Origin: Corticicoccus populi
Lineage (GTDB): Bacteria; Bacillota; Bacilli; Staphylococcales; Salinicoccaceae
Reading direction: 5' to 3'
Assembly: GCF_042686195.1 (NCBI RefSeq)
Contig: NZ_JBHUOQ010000004.1
Coordinates: 1-64,000, forward strand
Length of the DNA: 64,000 bases
Made by a program: the position numbers and the translations under genes. Positions within the stretch are counted from its first letter, which is position 1; each line of letters begins with the position of its first letter. Positions 34,625 to 44,044 of the stretch are shown one piece after another. The notes under the pieces were generated by a model that saw only the letters and a list, made by a program, of their open reading frames with translations, was not told where the DNA came from and ran no database searches.

Positions 34625-35509
34625 ATGGATATTAAACAGATGAAATATTTTGTGACCATTATTAAAGAACAGGGAATGACAGAAGCTGCTGATGTACTAT
34701 TTATCTCACAGCCTACACTCAGTAAAGCCATCAAAGATATTGAAGCAGAACTTGATGTAACATTATTCGACCGTGATAAGCGTCGTCTCGCTTTAACAGA
34801 TGCAGGCAGAGTACTCTTTGACCAGTGTGAAGAAATTTTAAGGCTGCATCAAAGACTGCCGGCTGATTTAAAAAATATGATGGGTATTTATCAGGGACAG
34901 CTCCGAATCGGACTGCCACCGCTCATGAATGTCAGAAAGCTGATCAAAGTGATTAAAGATTTCCACAGACAGTATCCGGAAGTCACTTTTCAAATGATTG
35001 AAGGCGGCAGCAGAGCGATTGAACAACATCTTGAAAATAATGAAATTGATGTCGGAATTACAGTCCTTCCAACACACAGTAAGTCGTTTGAAAGCTACCG
35101 TTTTATCCATGAACCACTCAGTCTTGTGGTGCATCAGGATCACCCGTTTGCTGCTGAAAACAGCATTGAACTTTCGCTTCTTGAAAAAGAGCAGTTGATT
35201 ATGTTTGATGAGGATTTTTATTTGAATGAAATTATTATGTCTGCATGTAAAACAGCAGGGTTCGTCCCGGATATTATCGCCTGGACAGCGCAGTGGAAAT
35301 TCATCGAGGAGATGATTGATGCCAACCTGGGTGTCTGTATTCTGCCGAAAAGCAGTGCCTCCATGCTTCACCAGTCTTTTGTGACCGTAGATATTTCAAA
35401 CCCTGAAATGCACTGGAAATTAGGTGTCATCTGGAACAAGGCAGAACACCTCAATGCACTCACGAGAGAATGGCTCAATTTCTTCGAAGCTGCCTACAGC
35501 GACAGCTGA
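34625..35509 (+). CDS. LysR-family transcriptional regulator
   Basis: This 294-residue regulator has an N-terminal winged helix (EAADVLFISQPTLSKAIKDIE) and a substrate-binding-like effector domain. It is of the CidR/GltC general type. No divergent target gene lies close; the upstream gene on the opposite strand is the SRPBCC gene, 246 bases away. The ligand is unknown. Confidence 0.88.
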   Translation: MDIKQMKYFVTIIKEQGMTEAADVLFISQPTLSKAIKDIEAELDVTLFDRDKRRLALTDAGRVLFDQCEEILRLHQRLPADLKNMMGIYQGQLRIGLPPLMNVRKLIKVIKDFHRQYPEVTFQMIEGGSRAIEQHLENNEIDVGITVLPTHSKSFESYRFIHEPLSLVVHQDHPFAAENSIELSLLEKEQLIMFDEDFYLNEIIMSACKTAGFVPDIIAWTAQWKFIEEMIDANLGVCILPKSSASMLHQSFVTVDISNPEMHWKLGVIWNKAEHLNALTREWLNFFEAAYSDS

Positions 35510-35587
35510 TATCAACCGCTTTCATAGTCTGAAGCTATATTTTCTATGAATTTTATGTATTTTTATTACTATTATTCATGAATTACA

Positions 35588-35601
35588 ATGATAACTATCA
35601 T
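35588..35601 (+). promoter_or_regulatory. Palindrome resembling a Fur/PerR site
   Basis: ATGATAACTATCAT lies 24 bases before the thioesterase start. It is a perfect inverted repeat but is shorter than a full 15-19 base Fur or PerR operator. Confidence 0.3.
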
Positions 35602-35625
35602 ACAAAAAAGAAGGTATCGTAATTT

Positions 35626-36147
35626 ATGACACAGTATAAAAATCCAAGAGACAGTAAAGTCATCAGTGTAGATCAGGTATTTGCCAATGACTTAAATAAC
35701 TACAACACACTTTTCGGCGGCGTATTAATGAAGCGTATTGATAATGTCGCCTCCCTTTCTGCAAGACGTCATGCGAGAGCGAAGGAGTGTGTCACTGCAT
35801 CCATTGACTCCATTGATTTTCTCCATCCAATTACACAATCTCACTCCGTCTGCATTGATGCTTTTGTTTCATATACAGGGAATACCAGTATGGAAGTATT
35901 CTGCAAAGTAATTACTGAAGATATACTCACTGAAGAACGTCAGGTCGCAGCAACCGCGTTTCTGACTTTCGTTGCGCTTGATGATAACAAACGGCCGATT
36001 AAAGTGCCCGCTGTTCTTCCAGAAACAGATGAAGAAAAATATTTATATGGATCCGGTGAAGAACGTGCAGAAATGCGCCGGACACGCAGAAAACACAGTA
36101 AAGAAATTACTAATCATATTGAAATCAAAAAACCGTGGGATAAATAG
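35626..36147 (+). CDS. Acyl-CoA thioesterase (hotdog fold)
   Basis: This 173-residue hotdog-fold protein has the pattern DLNNYNTLFGGVLMKRID typical of the YciA/YkhA acyl-CoA thioesterases. The catalytic aspartate region follows. It hydrolyses acyl-CoA to free acid and CoA. The downstream 120-residue gene follows after 15 bases with its own strong ribosome site, so they form an operon. Confidence 0.88.
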   Translation: MTQYKNPRDSKVISVDQVFANDLNNYNTLFGGVLMKRIDNVASLSARRHARAKECVTASIDSIDFLHPITQSHSVCIDAFVSYTGNTSMEVFCKVITEDILTEERQVAATAFLTFVALDDNKRPIKVPAVLPETDEEKYLYGSGEERAEMRRTRRKHSKEITNHIEIKKPWDK

Positions 36148-36162
36148 AAAGGAGAGAGAAGT

Positions 36163-36525
36163 ATGTATACCAGTCAAAAGACGCTGTATCGAATTGAAGA
36201 GGACGTGACCAAACTCAGCCTCAGCTACCCTGAATTATATGAGCACATTAAGCACGTTACCAGTCTGACCCGGCAGATGCAGGTTCCATATATGTATCTG
36301 GCAGACTTAATCACGGATGATTCTAAAGAACCAAAACCAAAATTCATCCGGCCGTCAGTACTTAATGTCCTGATTAGTGAAGTTAAACAGCTGAAAGAAA
36401 GACCGTATTTCAATGCCTTTTTGAAGCTGATTCAAAATAACCGGTATAAGGATGCACCAGAGATTTTTCTTCTCATACTCGGTGCCAAACCTGAAGCACT
36501 TGCCAATAATGCCATCATAAAATAA
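36163..36525 (+). CDS. Hypothetical protein
   Basis: This 120-residue helical soluble protein has no motif I recognise. GGAGAG lies in front of the ATG. It is in the thioesterase operon and is followed by a strong terminator. Confidence 0.7.
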   Translation: MYTSQKTLYRIEEDVTKLSLSYPELYEHIKHVTSLTRQMQVPYMYLADLITDDSKEPKPKFIRPSVLNVLISEVKQLKERPYFNAFLKLIQNNRYKDAPEIFLLILGAKPEALANNAIIK

Positions 36526-36573
36526 TATGTCATAGTATAAATATCGACTGTATGAACGTTAAACACAAGCTAC

Positions 36574-36613
36574 AAAAGATCTCTGCCTTTACAGAAGAAG
36601 GCAGAGATCTTTT
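36574..36613. terminator. Bidirectional terminator
   Basis: AAAAGATCTCTGCCTT/AAGGCAGAGATCTTTT stem between the converging 120-residue gene and the TetR gene. Confidence 0.9.
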
Positions 36614-36623
36614 GTATTTTAGT

Positions 36624-37223
36624 TTAGTGAATGACATTCAACGGTGATTCGAACTGATGATTCAACAAACTTTTTAAATACATATGTGCCTTGTCGATAG
36701 TCATTTTGTTGTTATCGACAAAAATCCACTCCAAAAGAAGCATAATCGTATTACTGTAATGATTTGAAATAAGTCCAACAGGGAGCGAGAGATCTTTGTT
36801 GTTTAAACAACGGCTCATTTCAGCTTTAATCGACTGGTTTAGGAAATTCGAAAAACTTGTAATCAGCTGACTTTCACAAGTATTATGTCTCAATATCTTT
36901 TTAACGGATACTTGATTGTCTTCAAATAATGAATATAAGCCGTCAAAAGCATTGAGCAGTACTTCTTCAGATTTCATATCACTGTGTATATCCATATCAA
37001 TATCTTTCGACATCAAATGCCAGCAGTAATTCATCAAATCAAATTTATCATAAAAATAGTTATAGAATGTCGCTCTCGGAAAATGACTTTCATCACAGAT
37101 TTCACTCACTGTAATGTCATCAAAAGATTTAAACTCTATGAGATTGAACATAGCTTTTGAAAAGGCTTTGAGATTTCTTTCCTTCCCTTTTGTTATATTA
37201 TCTGTAATATGGTGCTTCATCAT
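36624..37223 (-). CDS. TetR/AcrR-family regulator
   Basis: This 199-residue protein has the TetR DNA-binding domain (DDITVSEICDESHFPRATFYNYFYDK) and a helical C-terminal ligand domain. It is transcribed divergently from the MDR oxidoreductase gene, which it probably controls. AGGAT lies seven bases before the ATG at 37223. Confidence 0.88.
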   Translation of the reverse strand: MMKHHITDNITKGKERNLKAFSKAMFNLIEFKSFDDITVSEICDESHFPRATFYNYFYDKFDLMNYCWHLMSKDIDMDIHSDMKSEEVLLNAFDGLYSLFEDNQVSVKKILRHNTCESQLITSFSNFLNQSIKAEMSRCLNNKDLSLPVGLISNHYSNTIMLLLEWIFVDNNKMTIDKAHMYLKSLLNHQFESPLNVIH

Positions 37224-37238
37224 TTTACACATCCTAAA

Positions 37239-37260
37239 TTGACATTTTTAAACAAGTGTC
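37239..37260. promoter_or_regulatory. Candidate TetR-family operator
   Basis: GACATTTTTAAACAAGTGTC (37241-37260) is an imperfect inverted repeat directly after a plus-strand TTGACA (37239). It overlaps the likely TetR-gene -10 on the other strand. Confidence 0.4.
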
Positions 37261-37362
37261 TAAATCTATACAACTTTAAAAAATTATATATTGTAAATAG
37301 TAAATAATCAATCATAATGAAAGTGAATCATACACAAATAGACTTTTTATGAGGTGCAGTAA

Positions 37363-38379
37363 ATGAAAAATAAAACCATGAAAGCAATGACAATAGAGAA
37401 ATATGGAAATACTCCGTTAAAAATGAATGATATGCCTTTTCCGGTGATCGGTGATGATGAAGTACTGGTTAAAATTCATGCCGCAAGCATCAATCCGGTA
37501 GACTTTAAAATCAGGAACGGCGGCGGCATTCGTCTGTTTTTCAATTATAAAATGCCTTTAATCCTGGGTAATGATTTTTCCGGCGAAGTCGTGGATACCG
37601 GCAGCAGAGTAACAGACTTTAAAAAAGGCGATAAAGTATACGGACGGCCGAGAAAAAGTAAGATTGGTACTTTTGCAGAGTATATTTCCGTTGATTATAA
37701 AGAGATTGCTGCGATGCCTGAAAATTTATCATTTGAAGAAGCGGCAGCTGTTCCTTTAGTCGGTTTGACTTCCTATCAGGCACTGAATGACCGGTTGAAT
37801 TTAAAAGCCGGAGATAAGATTTTTATTCCTGCGGGCTCAGGCGGCATCGGTACTTTTGCCATTCAGCTCGCAAAAATAATGGGTTTATATATTGCGACAA
37901 CAACCAGTGATAAAGGCCGTGAACTCGCAAAATCGATGGGTGCTGATGAAGTAATCAATTATAAAGACGCCGACTTCAGTAAAGTACTTAAGGATTATGA
38001 CGCAGTATTCGATACGATGGGTAAAAAGAATCTCGAAGATTCCTTCAAAATACTAAAAAAAGGTGGGAAAATTGTCTCCATCAATGGTTCACCAAATGTT
38101 GAGACGGGTAAAGAACATCAATTCAATCTGTTTAAAAATATACTGTTAAAGATGGTTTCTCGGAAAATAACGAAGCTTTCTAAAACATATAATGTTGATT
38201 ATGAGTTTTTCTTTATGAAATCAAGTGGTAAACAGCTGGACATTATTAACACATACATCAATGATGACAAAATTACCCCGGTTGTTGATAAAGTATTTGC
38301 TTTTAAAGACACACAAAAAGCCATTGAATACTCAGAGTCCGGCAGAGCAAAAGGAAAAATCATTGTCAAAATGATTTAA
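37363..38379 (+). CDS. MDR-family NADP-dependent oxidoreductase
   Basis: This 338-residue quinone-reductase-like enzyme has a GroES-like N-terminal half (NPVDFKIRNG) and a Rossmann motif GSGGIGTFAIQLAKIMG. It lacks zinc-binding cysteines. Its promoter faces the TetR-family gene, and the DJ-1/PfpI-family gene follows after 20 bases, so this looks like a small stress- or electrophile-response operon. That role is an inference. Confidence 0.86.
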   Translation: MKNKTMKAMTIEKYGNTPLKMNDMPFPVIGDDEVLVKIHAASINPVDFKIRNGGGIRLFFNYKMPLILGNDFSGEVVDTGSRVTDFKKGDKVYGRPRKSKIGTFAEYISVDYKEIAAMPENLSFEEAAAVPLVGLTSYQALNDRLNLKAGDKIFIPAGSGGIGTFAIQLAKIMGLYIATTTSDKGRELAKSMGADEVINYKDADFSKVLKDYDAVFDTMGKKNLEDSFKILKKGGKIVSINGSPNVETGKEHQFNLFKNILLKMVSRKITKLSKTYNVDYEFFFMKSSGKQLDIINTYINDDKITPVVDKVFAFKDTQKAIEYSESGRAKGKIIVKMI

Positions 38380-38399
38380 TCCGTAAAGGAGTGTTTATT

Positions 38400-39092
38400 G
38401 TGAAGAAAATCATGATTGTGAATACCAGTGCAACTGAATATACAGGGACCGGAAAACCGACAGGACTCTGGCTCGGGGAACTAGTTCATTTCTATGATGT
38501 ATTTAATAATAACGATTTTGAAATTGACCTGTTCAGTGTTTCCGGCGGACGGATACCTATTGATCCCGCCAGTATCTCAAAAGCAATGCTTGATAAAACA
38601 ACTCAAAAATACTATGAAGATGAAACATTCATGGAGATGCTTTCGAATACCAGAGAAATCAGTGAAGCGGACAGTTCTTTGTATGATGTCATTTATTTCA
38701 CCGGCGGACATGGAACAATGTTTGATTTCCCGGGAAATAGTGATATTCAAAAAGCAATTTTAACTGTTCATAAAAATAACGGCATTATCTCAGCCGTGTG
38801 CCATGGTGTTTCTGCACTGATTGATGTAAAAAACGAAGACGGCAGCTACTTCATCTCCGGCAGACACCTGACAGGCTTTTCTACACTTGAAGAAAAATTG
38901 GCACGCCGCACAAACTATGTACCTTTTCTACTCGAATCACTATTAAATACACAGGGTGCGGTATATTCTAAATCCATAATCCCGTTCAAATCATTTACCG
39001 TTAAAGATCAGAGACTAATTACAGGACAAAATCCACAGTCTCCAAAAGAAGTTGCTGAAAAAGTAAAGGCCGCACTGCAGAATTCTTTATAA
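38400..39092 (+). CDS. DJ-1/PfpI-family protein (Hsp31-like class I glutamine amidotransferase fold)
   Basis: This 230-residue protein has the nucleophile cysteine in SAVCHGVSAL and the upstream FTGGHGTMFDF typical of the Hsp31 subgroup. Such proteins act as glyoxalases, deglycases or chaperones. The GTG at 38400 has AGGAG eight bases upstream. It is the second gene of the TetR-adjacent operon. Confidence 0.87.
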   Translation: MKKIMIVNTSATEYTGTGKPTGLWLGELVHFYDVFNNNDFEIDLFSVSGGRIPIDPASISKAMLDKTTQKYYEDETFMEMLSNTREISEADSSLYDVIYFTGGHGTMFDFPGNSDIQKAILTVHKNNGIISAVCHGVSALIDVKNEDGSYFISGRHLTGFSTLEEKLARRTNYVPFLLESLLNTQGAVYSKSIIPFKSFTVKDQRLITGQNPQSPKEVAEKVKAALQNSL

Positions 39093-39133
39093 ATGAAGAC
39101 ATGAATATCCATATTTAAGTACACTTCAAGCAG

Positions 39134-39180
39134 CCACCAGTAATCCTGATATTTCTCTGGAATTCTCTGGTGGTATTTTA
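39134..39180 (+). terminator. Possible weak terminator and 296-base gap
   Basis: CCACCAG/CTGGTGG can pair across a long loop followed by TATTTTAA. I see no gene or other clear element in the rest of 39093-39388. Confidence 0.4.
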
Positions 39181-39388
39181 ATGCCTCAAATTCACTTTTC
39201 TAGTACTCCTACTCTCGCAAGCTTCATGAAAACACATGAATAACATAATTTTCTACGCATTAAATTCTTATTTACCTCTAGAATTTAAGTCATCTATTTT
39301 GTCACTAAGTTTATCTAATTGAGAGTATTGTTAGGCATTACTCTCAATGCTATAATTGGTAAAAATAACTATTGGAGGTAACAATAAT

Positions 39389-40180
39389 ATGAAATGCCAA
39401 AATTGTGGTTCAGAAGTATTCAGCGGTGATAGATTTTGCGGTGAATGCGGTCATGAGGTAAGCTCAGTGACACAAGCCGGAAAACAAAATGAATCATACA
39501 TAAACAATGAGTCTACTTCAGAAACGAATACAGAATCCCGCAGTACCAACACAGGCACATTATTCAATGACAGTTGGAATCTGATCAAAAGTGCCTTTGT
39601 CCAGCCTGCTCAACTAATCAGCTCAAAATCATTCTCTCCCGCTGCTGTTTCCGGAGGTGTCCCTGCTGCCTTGCTCTTACTCTTCAGCTTACTTGCATTT
39701 ATTACAATGAGAAGTACTACATCGAGTGTTCAAGGTTTTTATGGTGAAGCTTTCGTTCCTATATCTGTATTTTTCTATACATTCTTATATGCAGTCTTGA
39801 TATTCGCGCTGTTTTTCTTCATTACTTTTTTAATGAATAAAGTTCTTACTGTTAATTCCGCACCTATTGAGAAAGTTCTATATGATTTTTCAATTACTTC
39901 AATTATCATCATCAGTCTTTTCATCATCGGTATACTGTTAAATTTGATTTCATTATATGAAATTGGTGCTTTTTTCTTTTTTATCGGTGCAGCGTTATTT
40001 TCCTTCTCACCATTATATATTTTTCTTAAATACGCTGAGAACAATAATGCAAAATTTGACACTTACTATTCCATAGCAATCTATATCGTACTCAGTGCCA
40101 TTGCCTACTACATTATTATCAGAGTTGTAGTAGCACAGGCAACAGCATCGTTCTTTAATGAATTCAACAGCTTTTTTTAA
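39389..40180 (+). CDS. Zinc-ribbon multi-pass membrane protein
   Basis: This 263-residue protein begins with a zinc ribbon (CQNC and CGEC, 17 residues apart). A polar linker follows, then five or six hydrophobic segments resembling a YIP1-like domain. The function is unknown. The ATG follows GGAGGT. The next gene, also starting with a zinc ribbon, begins 21 bases later, so they are probably one envelope-related operon. Confidence 0.78.
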   Translation: MKCQNCGSEVFSGDRFCGECGHEVSSVTQAGKQNESYINNESTSETNTESRSTNTGTLFNDSWNLIKSAFVQPAQLISSKSFSPAAVSGGVPAALLLLFSLLAFITMRSTTSSVQGFYGEAFVPISVFFYTFLYAVLIFALFFFITFLMNKVLTVNSAPIEKVLYDFSITSIIIISLFIIGILLNLISLYEIGAFFFFIGAALFSFSPLYIFLKYAENNNAKFDTYYSIAIYIVLSAIAYYIIIRVVVAQATASFFNEFNSFF

Positions 40181-40201
40181 TTACAAGTGGAGGAGATAAA
40201 T

Positions 40202-41707
40202 ATGAAGTTTTGTAAAAACTGCGGTGCAAAATTGAGAGATGACTCAAAAGTCTGTACACAGTGTGGTACTAATCAGTCAGAAAGCACACAAAATGAAAAT
40301 AATACTGCACACTCAGAATACACCAGAAAAACACCGCCATCAGAACCACAAAAACCGATGGACCCTAAAAAGAAAAAGATTCTTTTCGGCAGTATTGGTG
40401 GCGTCCTGGTTCTTGCTGCTGCTTTATTCATTACTTATAAAATACTCGAGAGTGTATATTCCCCGGATGGTATGGTTGACGATTTCAATAATGCCGTTGC
40501 GAATGAAGATCCCGCTGCACTAAAAGATGCAGTTTCAACAGACATATCAGATGAAGAAGCAGCTGCATATATCGCATTTGTAGATAATGAAATTGGATTT
40601 TCCCAGTTTGGTTCATGGATGAATGAGGTTAAAGAGAATCTTTCAAATGATGGTTCCAGTCCAAATATTACCTCTAACGGCTATGACCTTGCCGCCGTAG
40701 AACAAACAGGAAAACATCTCGGTTTATTTGACGATTACGCTGTCACAATCCCCAAGTACAATGTGATGACGAACAACAACAATATCGTGGATACATTCTC
40801 TTATGAACTGAACGGCGATACTGTGGAATGGCAGACCAGCGAAGAAAAATTCAATGAATTAATTCCCGGGAAATACACTTTTTCCGGTACAGGAATTAAA
40901 GACGGGGAAAGCTTTGATGCAAGAGTTTCTATTGATTTTGCCGACTATGACTCTTCTGGCAATGTTGGTGCTGATCTCGATGTGGATTTATATTATGTAT
41001 CATTCTCAGCCTCTCTGCCCTCCTCATATTTATATGATATTTCAGAAGATGATATCTCCTTTAATATGAATGGTGAAGAAGTTGAAGAGACAGAACTTCC
41101 CGGCTTTGACTCCACCTTTGTAGGTCCTCTGAAAAACGGCGAGGAATATGAATTTACAGGACAATTAAATTTCGAAGGTGAAACATTTGATATGTCTCCG
41201 GTCACATTAAACATATCACCTGAGGACTTATCAGGGCAGTACAACCCGGAACTCCCCCACCACGAAATTGAAGTGCAGTTTGATGATGAAGCAATCACGA
41301 ACCATTATGATACTGTTCAGGAAAGAGAAGCCGTTGAAGAACAACGTGAAGATTTTGAAGAAAATTTAGAAGATGAAACAGAATCATTTATCAGAAGTTA
41401 CTTTACTGCACTGCAAAGTATGTACTTCATGGAAGACATTAATGAAGTCGAGGATTATATCCAGGGAGATTCAGATATCGAAAGCCTGCTTCAATCCAAT
41501 ATCGACAATAGTAATTTTGAAAATATGACAATCAGTAATATCAGATTCTCAAACTACTCACGTGATGGCGACACCATTGAGATTGAGACTTCCACAAGAA
41601 GAAATCATGACAATCTGGATTCCCCTGCAACATTCCGTACAAAATATACAATTCAATATAATTCTGATGATTTATCACTCATCATCACTAATTTTGAAGA
41701 CTTATAA
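40202..41707 (+). CDS. TcaA-like zinc-ribbon single-pass membrane protein
   Basis: This 501-residue protein has an N-terminal cytoplasmic zinc ribbon (CKNC...CTQC), a linker, one membrane helix (about 65-85) and a large extracellular part. The layout matches TcaA of Staphylococcus, a protein linked to glycopeptide susceptibility and cell-wall behaviour. The external domain looks divergent, with Glu/Asp-rich repeats late in the protein. GGAGGAGA precedes the ATG. Confidence 0.78.
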   Translation: MKFCKNCGAKLRDDSKVCTQCGTNQSESTQNENNTAHSEYTRKTPPSEPQKPMDPKKKKILFGSIGGVLVLAAALFITYKILESVYSPDGMVDDFNNAVANEDPAALKDAVSTDISDEEAAAYIAFVDNEIGFSQFGSWMNEVKENLSNDGSSPNITSNGYDLAAVEQTGKHLGLFDDYAVTIPKYNVMTNNNNIVDTFSYELNGDTVEWQTSEEKFNELIPGKYTFSGTGIKDGESFDARVSIDFADYDSSGNVGADLDVDLYYVSFSASLPSSYLYDISEDDISFNMNGEEVEETELPGFDSTFVGPLKNGEEYEFTGQLNFEGETFDMSPVTLNISPEDLSGQYNPELPHHEIEVQFDDEAITNHYDTVQEREAVEEQREDFEENLEDETESFIRSYFTALQSMYFMEDINEVEDYIQGDSDIESLLQSNIDNSNFENMTISNIRFSNYSRDGDTIEIETSTRRNHDNLDSPATFRTKYTIQYNSDDLSLIITNFEDL

Positions 41708-41709
41708 AC

Positions 41710-41750
41710 AAACAGGCACTGCCGCAGTAAATGCGCAGTGCCTGTTTTAA
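41710..41750 (+). terminator. Terminator of the zinc-ribbon operon
   Basis: AAACAGGCACTG/CAGTGCCTGTTT stem followed by Ts. Confidence 0.87.
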
Positions 41751-41854
41751 ATAATTATCAACCTGTATTTAATCTCCCCGGGTTCTTAAGTTAAAACCCT
41801 TTTATTTTGCAGCAGTAATATACCCAATGTTCTCGAACCCCTTCACTTCATAGG

Positions 41855-42046
41855 CTAAACATCATTCTGTTTAATATCTGTGCCGCTTCCTGATTCATCT
41901 TCTGATACATTCTTTTTTATAGTCCGATGAATATTTTCAAGACTCATCAATATCAGACCCAGCATAATAAAGGTCACTATTTCTCCAGTATATACAGCAA
42001 GTATCCCGAGAATCAGTGCGTAAATAACATAATAAACATTTCCCAT
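41855..42046 (-). CDS. Small membrane protein
   Basis: This 63-residue protein has two closely spaced hydrophobic segments (about 4-40) and a polar, acidic C-terminal tail. GGGAG lies before the ATG. It starts three bases after the methyltransferase gene ends, so translation is probably coupled. The family is not recognised. Confidence 0.65.
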   Translation of the reverse strand: MGNVYYVIYALILGILAVYTGEIVTFIMLGLILMSLENIHRTIKKNVSEDESGSGTDIKQNDV

Positions 42047-42049
42047 TAT

Positions 42050-42778
42050 TTAAACTCCCTGCATTGTTTTTTTCGAATGTTTCACAACATATGTCACAGC
42101 ATTTGTTGTGAGATTAACTGCTCTATTTCCCCTTAATATCTCATAGTTTAAATGCTTAATCTCTTCTTTTATTAATTCTTCCTCTTTAAAAGTTGACCTT
42201 AATTTATCAAGCAGCATATCTGTAGTCATATTAATTTCAAACTGAGGCAATAGTGCTTCACCTGTATATTTGTCTTTTTCAATAATTCCGGAATTAATGA
42301 TTAAACATATCACACCCGCTTCAGTTAAATGATTTTTCAAGGCAGTCAGTACTTCATCAAATGTATTTTCATCTCTTACATGCTCCAATGCAGACACCGC
42401 AACAATAAAATCATACTTCCTCTGTTTCTTTATAAAAAAGTCATCTATTTCCTGAACTATGCCATTAATCTTTTCCTCTACACCGAATTTCTCCGCATTC
42501 TTCAACAATATTTCAACAGCTGAATCGAGTATGTCTACACAGTCCACGGCAGAACCCGGTTTCAACATTTCAGAAATCACTATTGAATGACGCCCTGTCC
42601 CGCATCCAAGATCCAAAACATTTATCTCTTTTGTGATATCCACACACTTTAAAGCCTCCATCACATTCTTTGCCGGCTGACTCAGCCAGCTCCCCTGTTC
42701 ATATATGGTTTCTTTTTCGTAGAAAGTCTCATGATATATTTTTTCATTTTCTCTAATATCTTTAATCTCTTTTCTCAT
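42050..42778 (-). CDS. SAM-dependent methyltransferase
   Basis: This 242-residue class I methyltransferase has motif I VLDLGCGTGRHS and motif II VDCVDI. The substrate is unknown; the layout is of the small-molecule type. The ATG at 42778 is chosen because AGGAGG lies seven bases upstream. Confidence 0.85.
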   Translation of the reverse strand: MRKEIKDIRENEKIYHETFYEKETIYEQGSWLSQPAKNVMEALKCVDITKEINVLDLGCGTGRHSIVISEMLKPGSAVDCVDILDSAVEILLKNAEKFGVEEKINGIVQEIDDFFIKKQRKYDFIVAVSALEHVRDENTFDEVLTALKNHLTEAGVICLIINSGIIEKDKYTGEALLPQFEINMTTDMLLDKLRSTFKEEELIKEEIKHLNYEILRGNRAVNLTTNAVTYVVKHSKKTMQGV

Positions 42779-42894
42779 TTGTTCCCTCCTGTCGAGTACC
42801 TTCAGCTGCATTTAAAACCCACAGTTTCCTTACTATAACCATGCCCTGTCCACGGGAAAGTTAAACTGTTCGATATAACATTCCTAAAAAACTA

Positions 42895-42923
42895 TTGTAT
42901 TTATCAGAATATGATGATACTAT
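42895..42923 (+). promoter_or_regulatory. Promoter of the zinc lipoprotein genes
   Basis: TTGTAT, 17-base spacer, TACTAT. The Zur box begins four bases after the -10. Confidence 0.7.
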
Positions 42924-42926
42924 TTA

Positions 42927-42945
42927 AAACGTAATTATTACGATT
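42927..42945 (+). promoter_or_regulatory. Zur box
   Basis: AAACGTAATTATTACGATT fits the Firmicutes Zur consensus (AAATCGTAATNATTACGATTT core GTAATNATTAC). It covers the transcription start of the zinc lipoprotein genes. Confidence 0.9.
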
Positions 42946-42966
42946 AAAACAAAGGAGCGGTTATAC

Positions 42967-44016
42967 ATGAAGAAAATCACTTTATTAAAAAGTGCAGGAA
43001 TATTATCTCTTGCTCTAATGCTGGCAGCATGTCAGGGAGAGGAAGAAACTGCTGACAACAGTGCTGAAGATGAAGCGGCAACTGAAGAACAGGCATCAAC
43101 AGAAGAAAGTGAAGAACAAGCTGCATCTGAAGAGACCGAAGAATCCCATGATCATGGCGAAGAGTCTCACGACCATGACGAATCTTCAGATGAAAACGCC
43201 GGAGATGTGGCAATCGAAGGGTTTGCACACCACTATCACACCGGGGATACTGTCAGCCTGACAGCAGAAACTGATGCTGATGAAGGAGACGGTCACTGGC
43301 ACTGGTACATAAGAGGCGGAGATGAAGGTGAATGGGAAGCTGTCGAAGGTGCTGAAAGCAGTACTTTTGACGCAGAGGCTGTAGACAGCCAGCAGATTAA
43401 GGCTGTTTTGTATGACGGCGACCATAATGTCATCGGAGAATCCGAACCGGTCACTGTTACAATTGATGATCACGACAGTGAAGTATACGAAGGTTACTTT
43501 GATGATGAAGATATCGCTGACAGAGAGATTTCCGACTGGGCAGGAGAATGGAAATCTGTATATCCTTATTTTGAAAACGGCGACCTCGATGAAGTTTACG
43601 AACAAAGAGCCGAAGAAGAAGACGGAATGACATTTGAAGAATATAAAGAATATTATGAGACAGGTTATGCGACTGAAGTAGATAATATCGACATTACCGA
43701 AGACGGGGAATTTACATTCCACGACGGGGATGAAACATATTCAGGTACTTACGTAAATGACGGCTATGAAGTTTTGGAATATGAAGCAGGCAACCGCGGT
43801 GTACGTTTTGTATTTGAACTTGAATCCGGTGATGAAGAAGCGCCTCAATTTGTACAGTTCAGTGATCATAATATCGCACCGAAAAAATCCGGTCACTACC
43901 ACCTGTATTGGGGCGATGACAGAGATGAACTGCTTGATGAAGTAGATCACTGGCCGACATACTACCCTGTAGATTACAGTACTCAACAAATTGTCGATGA
44001 TTTACTGTTACACTAG
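42967..44016 (+). CDS. ZinT-domain zinc lipoprotein with extra histidine-containing domain
   Basis: This 349-residue lipoprotein (lipobox LAAC, Cys22) has an acidic linker with SHDH motifs (about 59-70). A roughly 88-residue domain (81-169) carries HHYHTGD and HWHW and ends IDDHD. A ZinT/YodA-type domain (about 171-349) has FSDHN and GHYHLYWGDDRD. ZinT proteins bind zinc and help AdcA. In Streptococcus and Staphylococcus the ZinT domain is usually fused to AdcA; here it is separate. The middle domain is repeated twice in the next gene product. Zur control is visible upstream. Confidence 0.88.
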   Translation: MKKITLLKSAGILSLALMLAACQGEEETADNSAEDEAATEEQASTEESEEQAASEETEESHDHGEESHDHDESSDENAGDVAIEGFAHHYHTGDTVSLTAETDADEGDGHWHWYIRGGDEGEWEAVEGAESSTFDAEAVDSQQIKAVLYDGDHNVIGESEPVTVTIDDHDSEVYEGYFDDEDIADREISDWAGEWKSVYPYFENGDLDEVYEQRAEEEDGMTFEEYKEYYETGYATEVDNIDITEDGEFTFHDGDETYSGTYVNDGYEVLEYEAGNRGVRFVFELESGDEEAPQFVQFSDHNIAPKKSGHYHLYWGDDRDELLDEVDHWPTYYPVDYSTQQIVDDLLLH

Positions 44017-44044
44017 TATCAAGATTTGAAAGGATTTTATTAAA

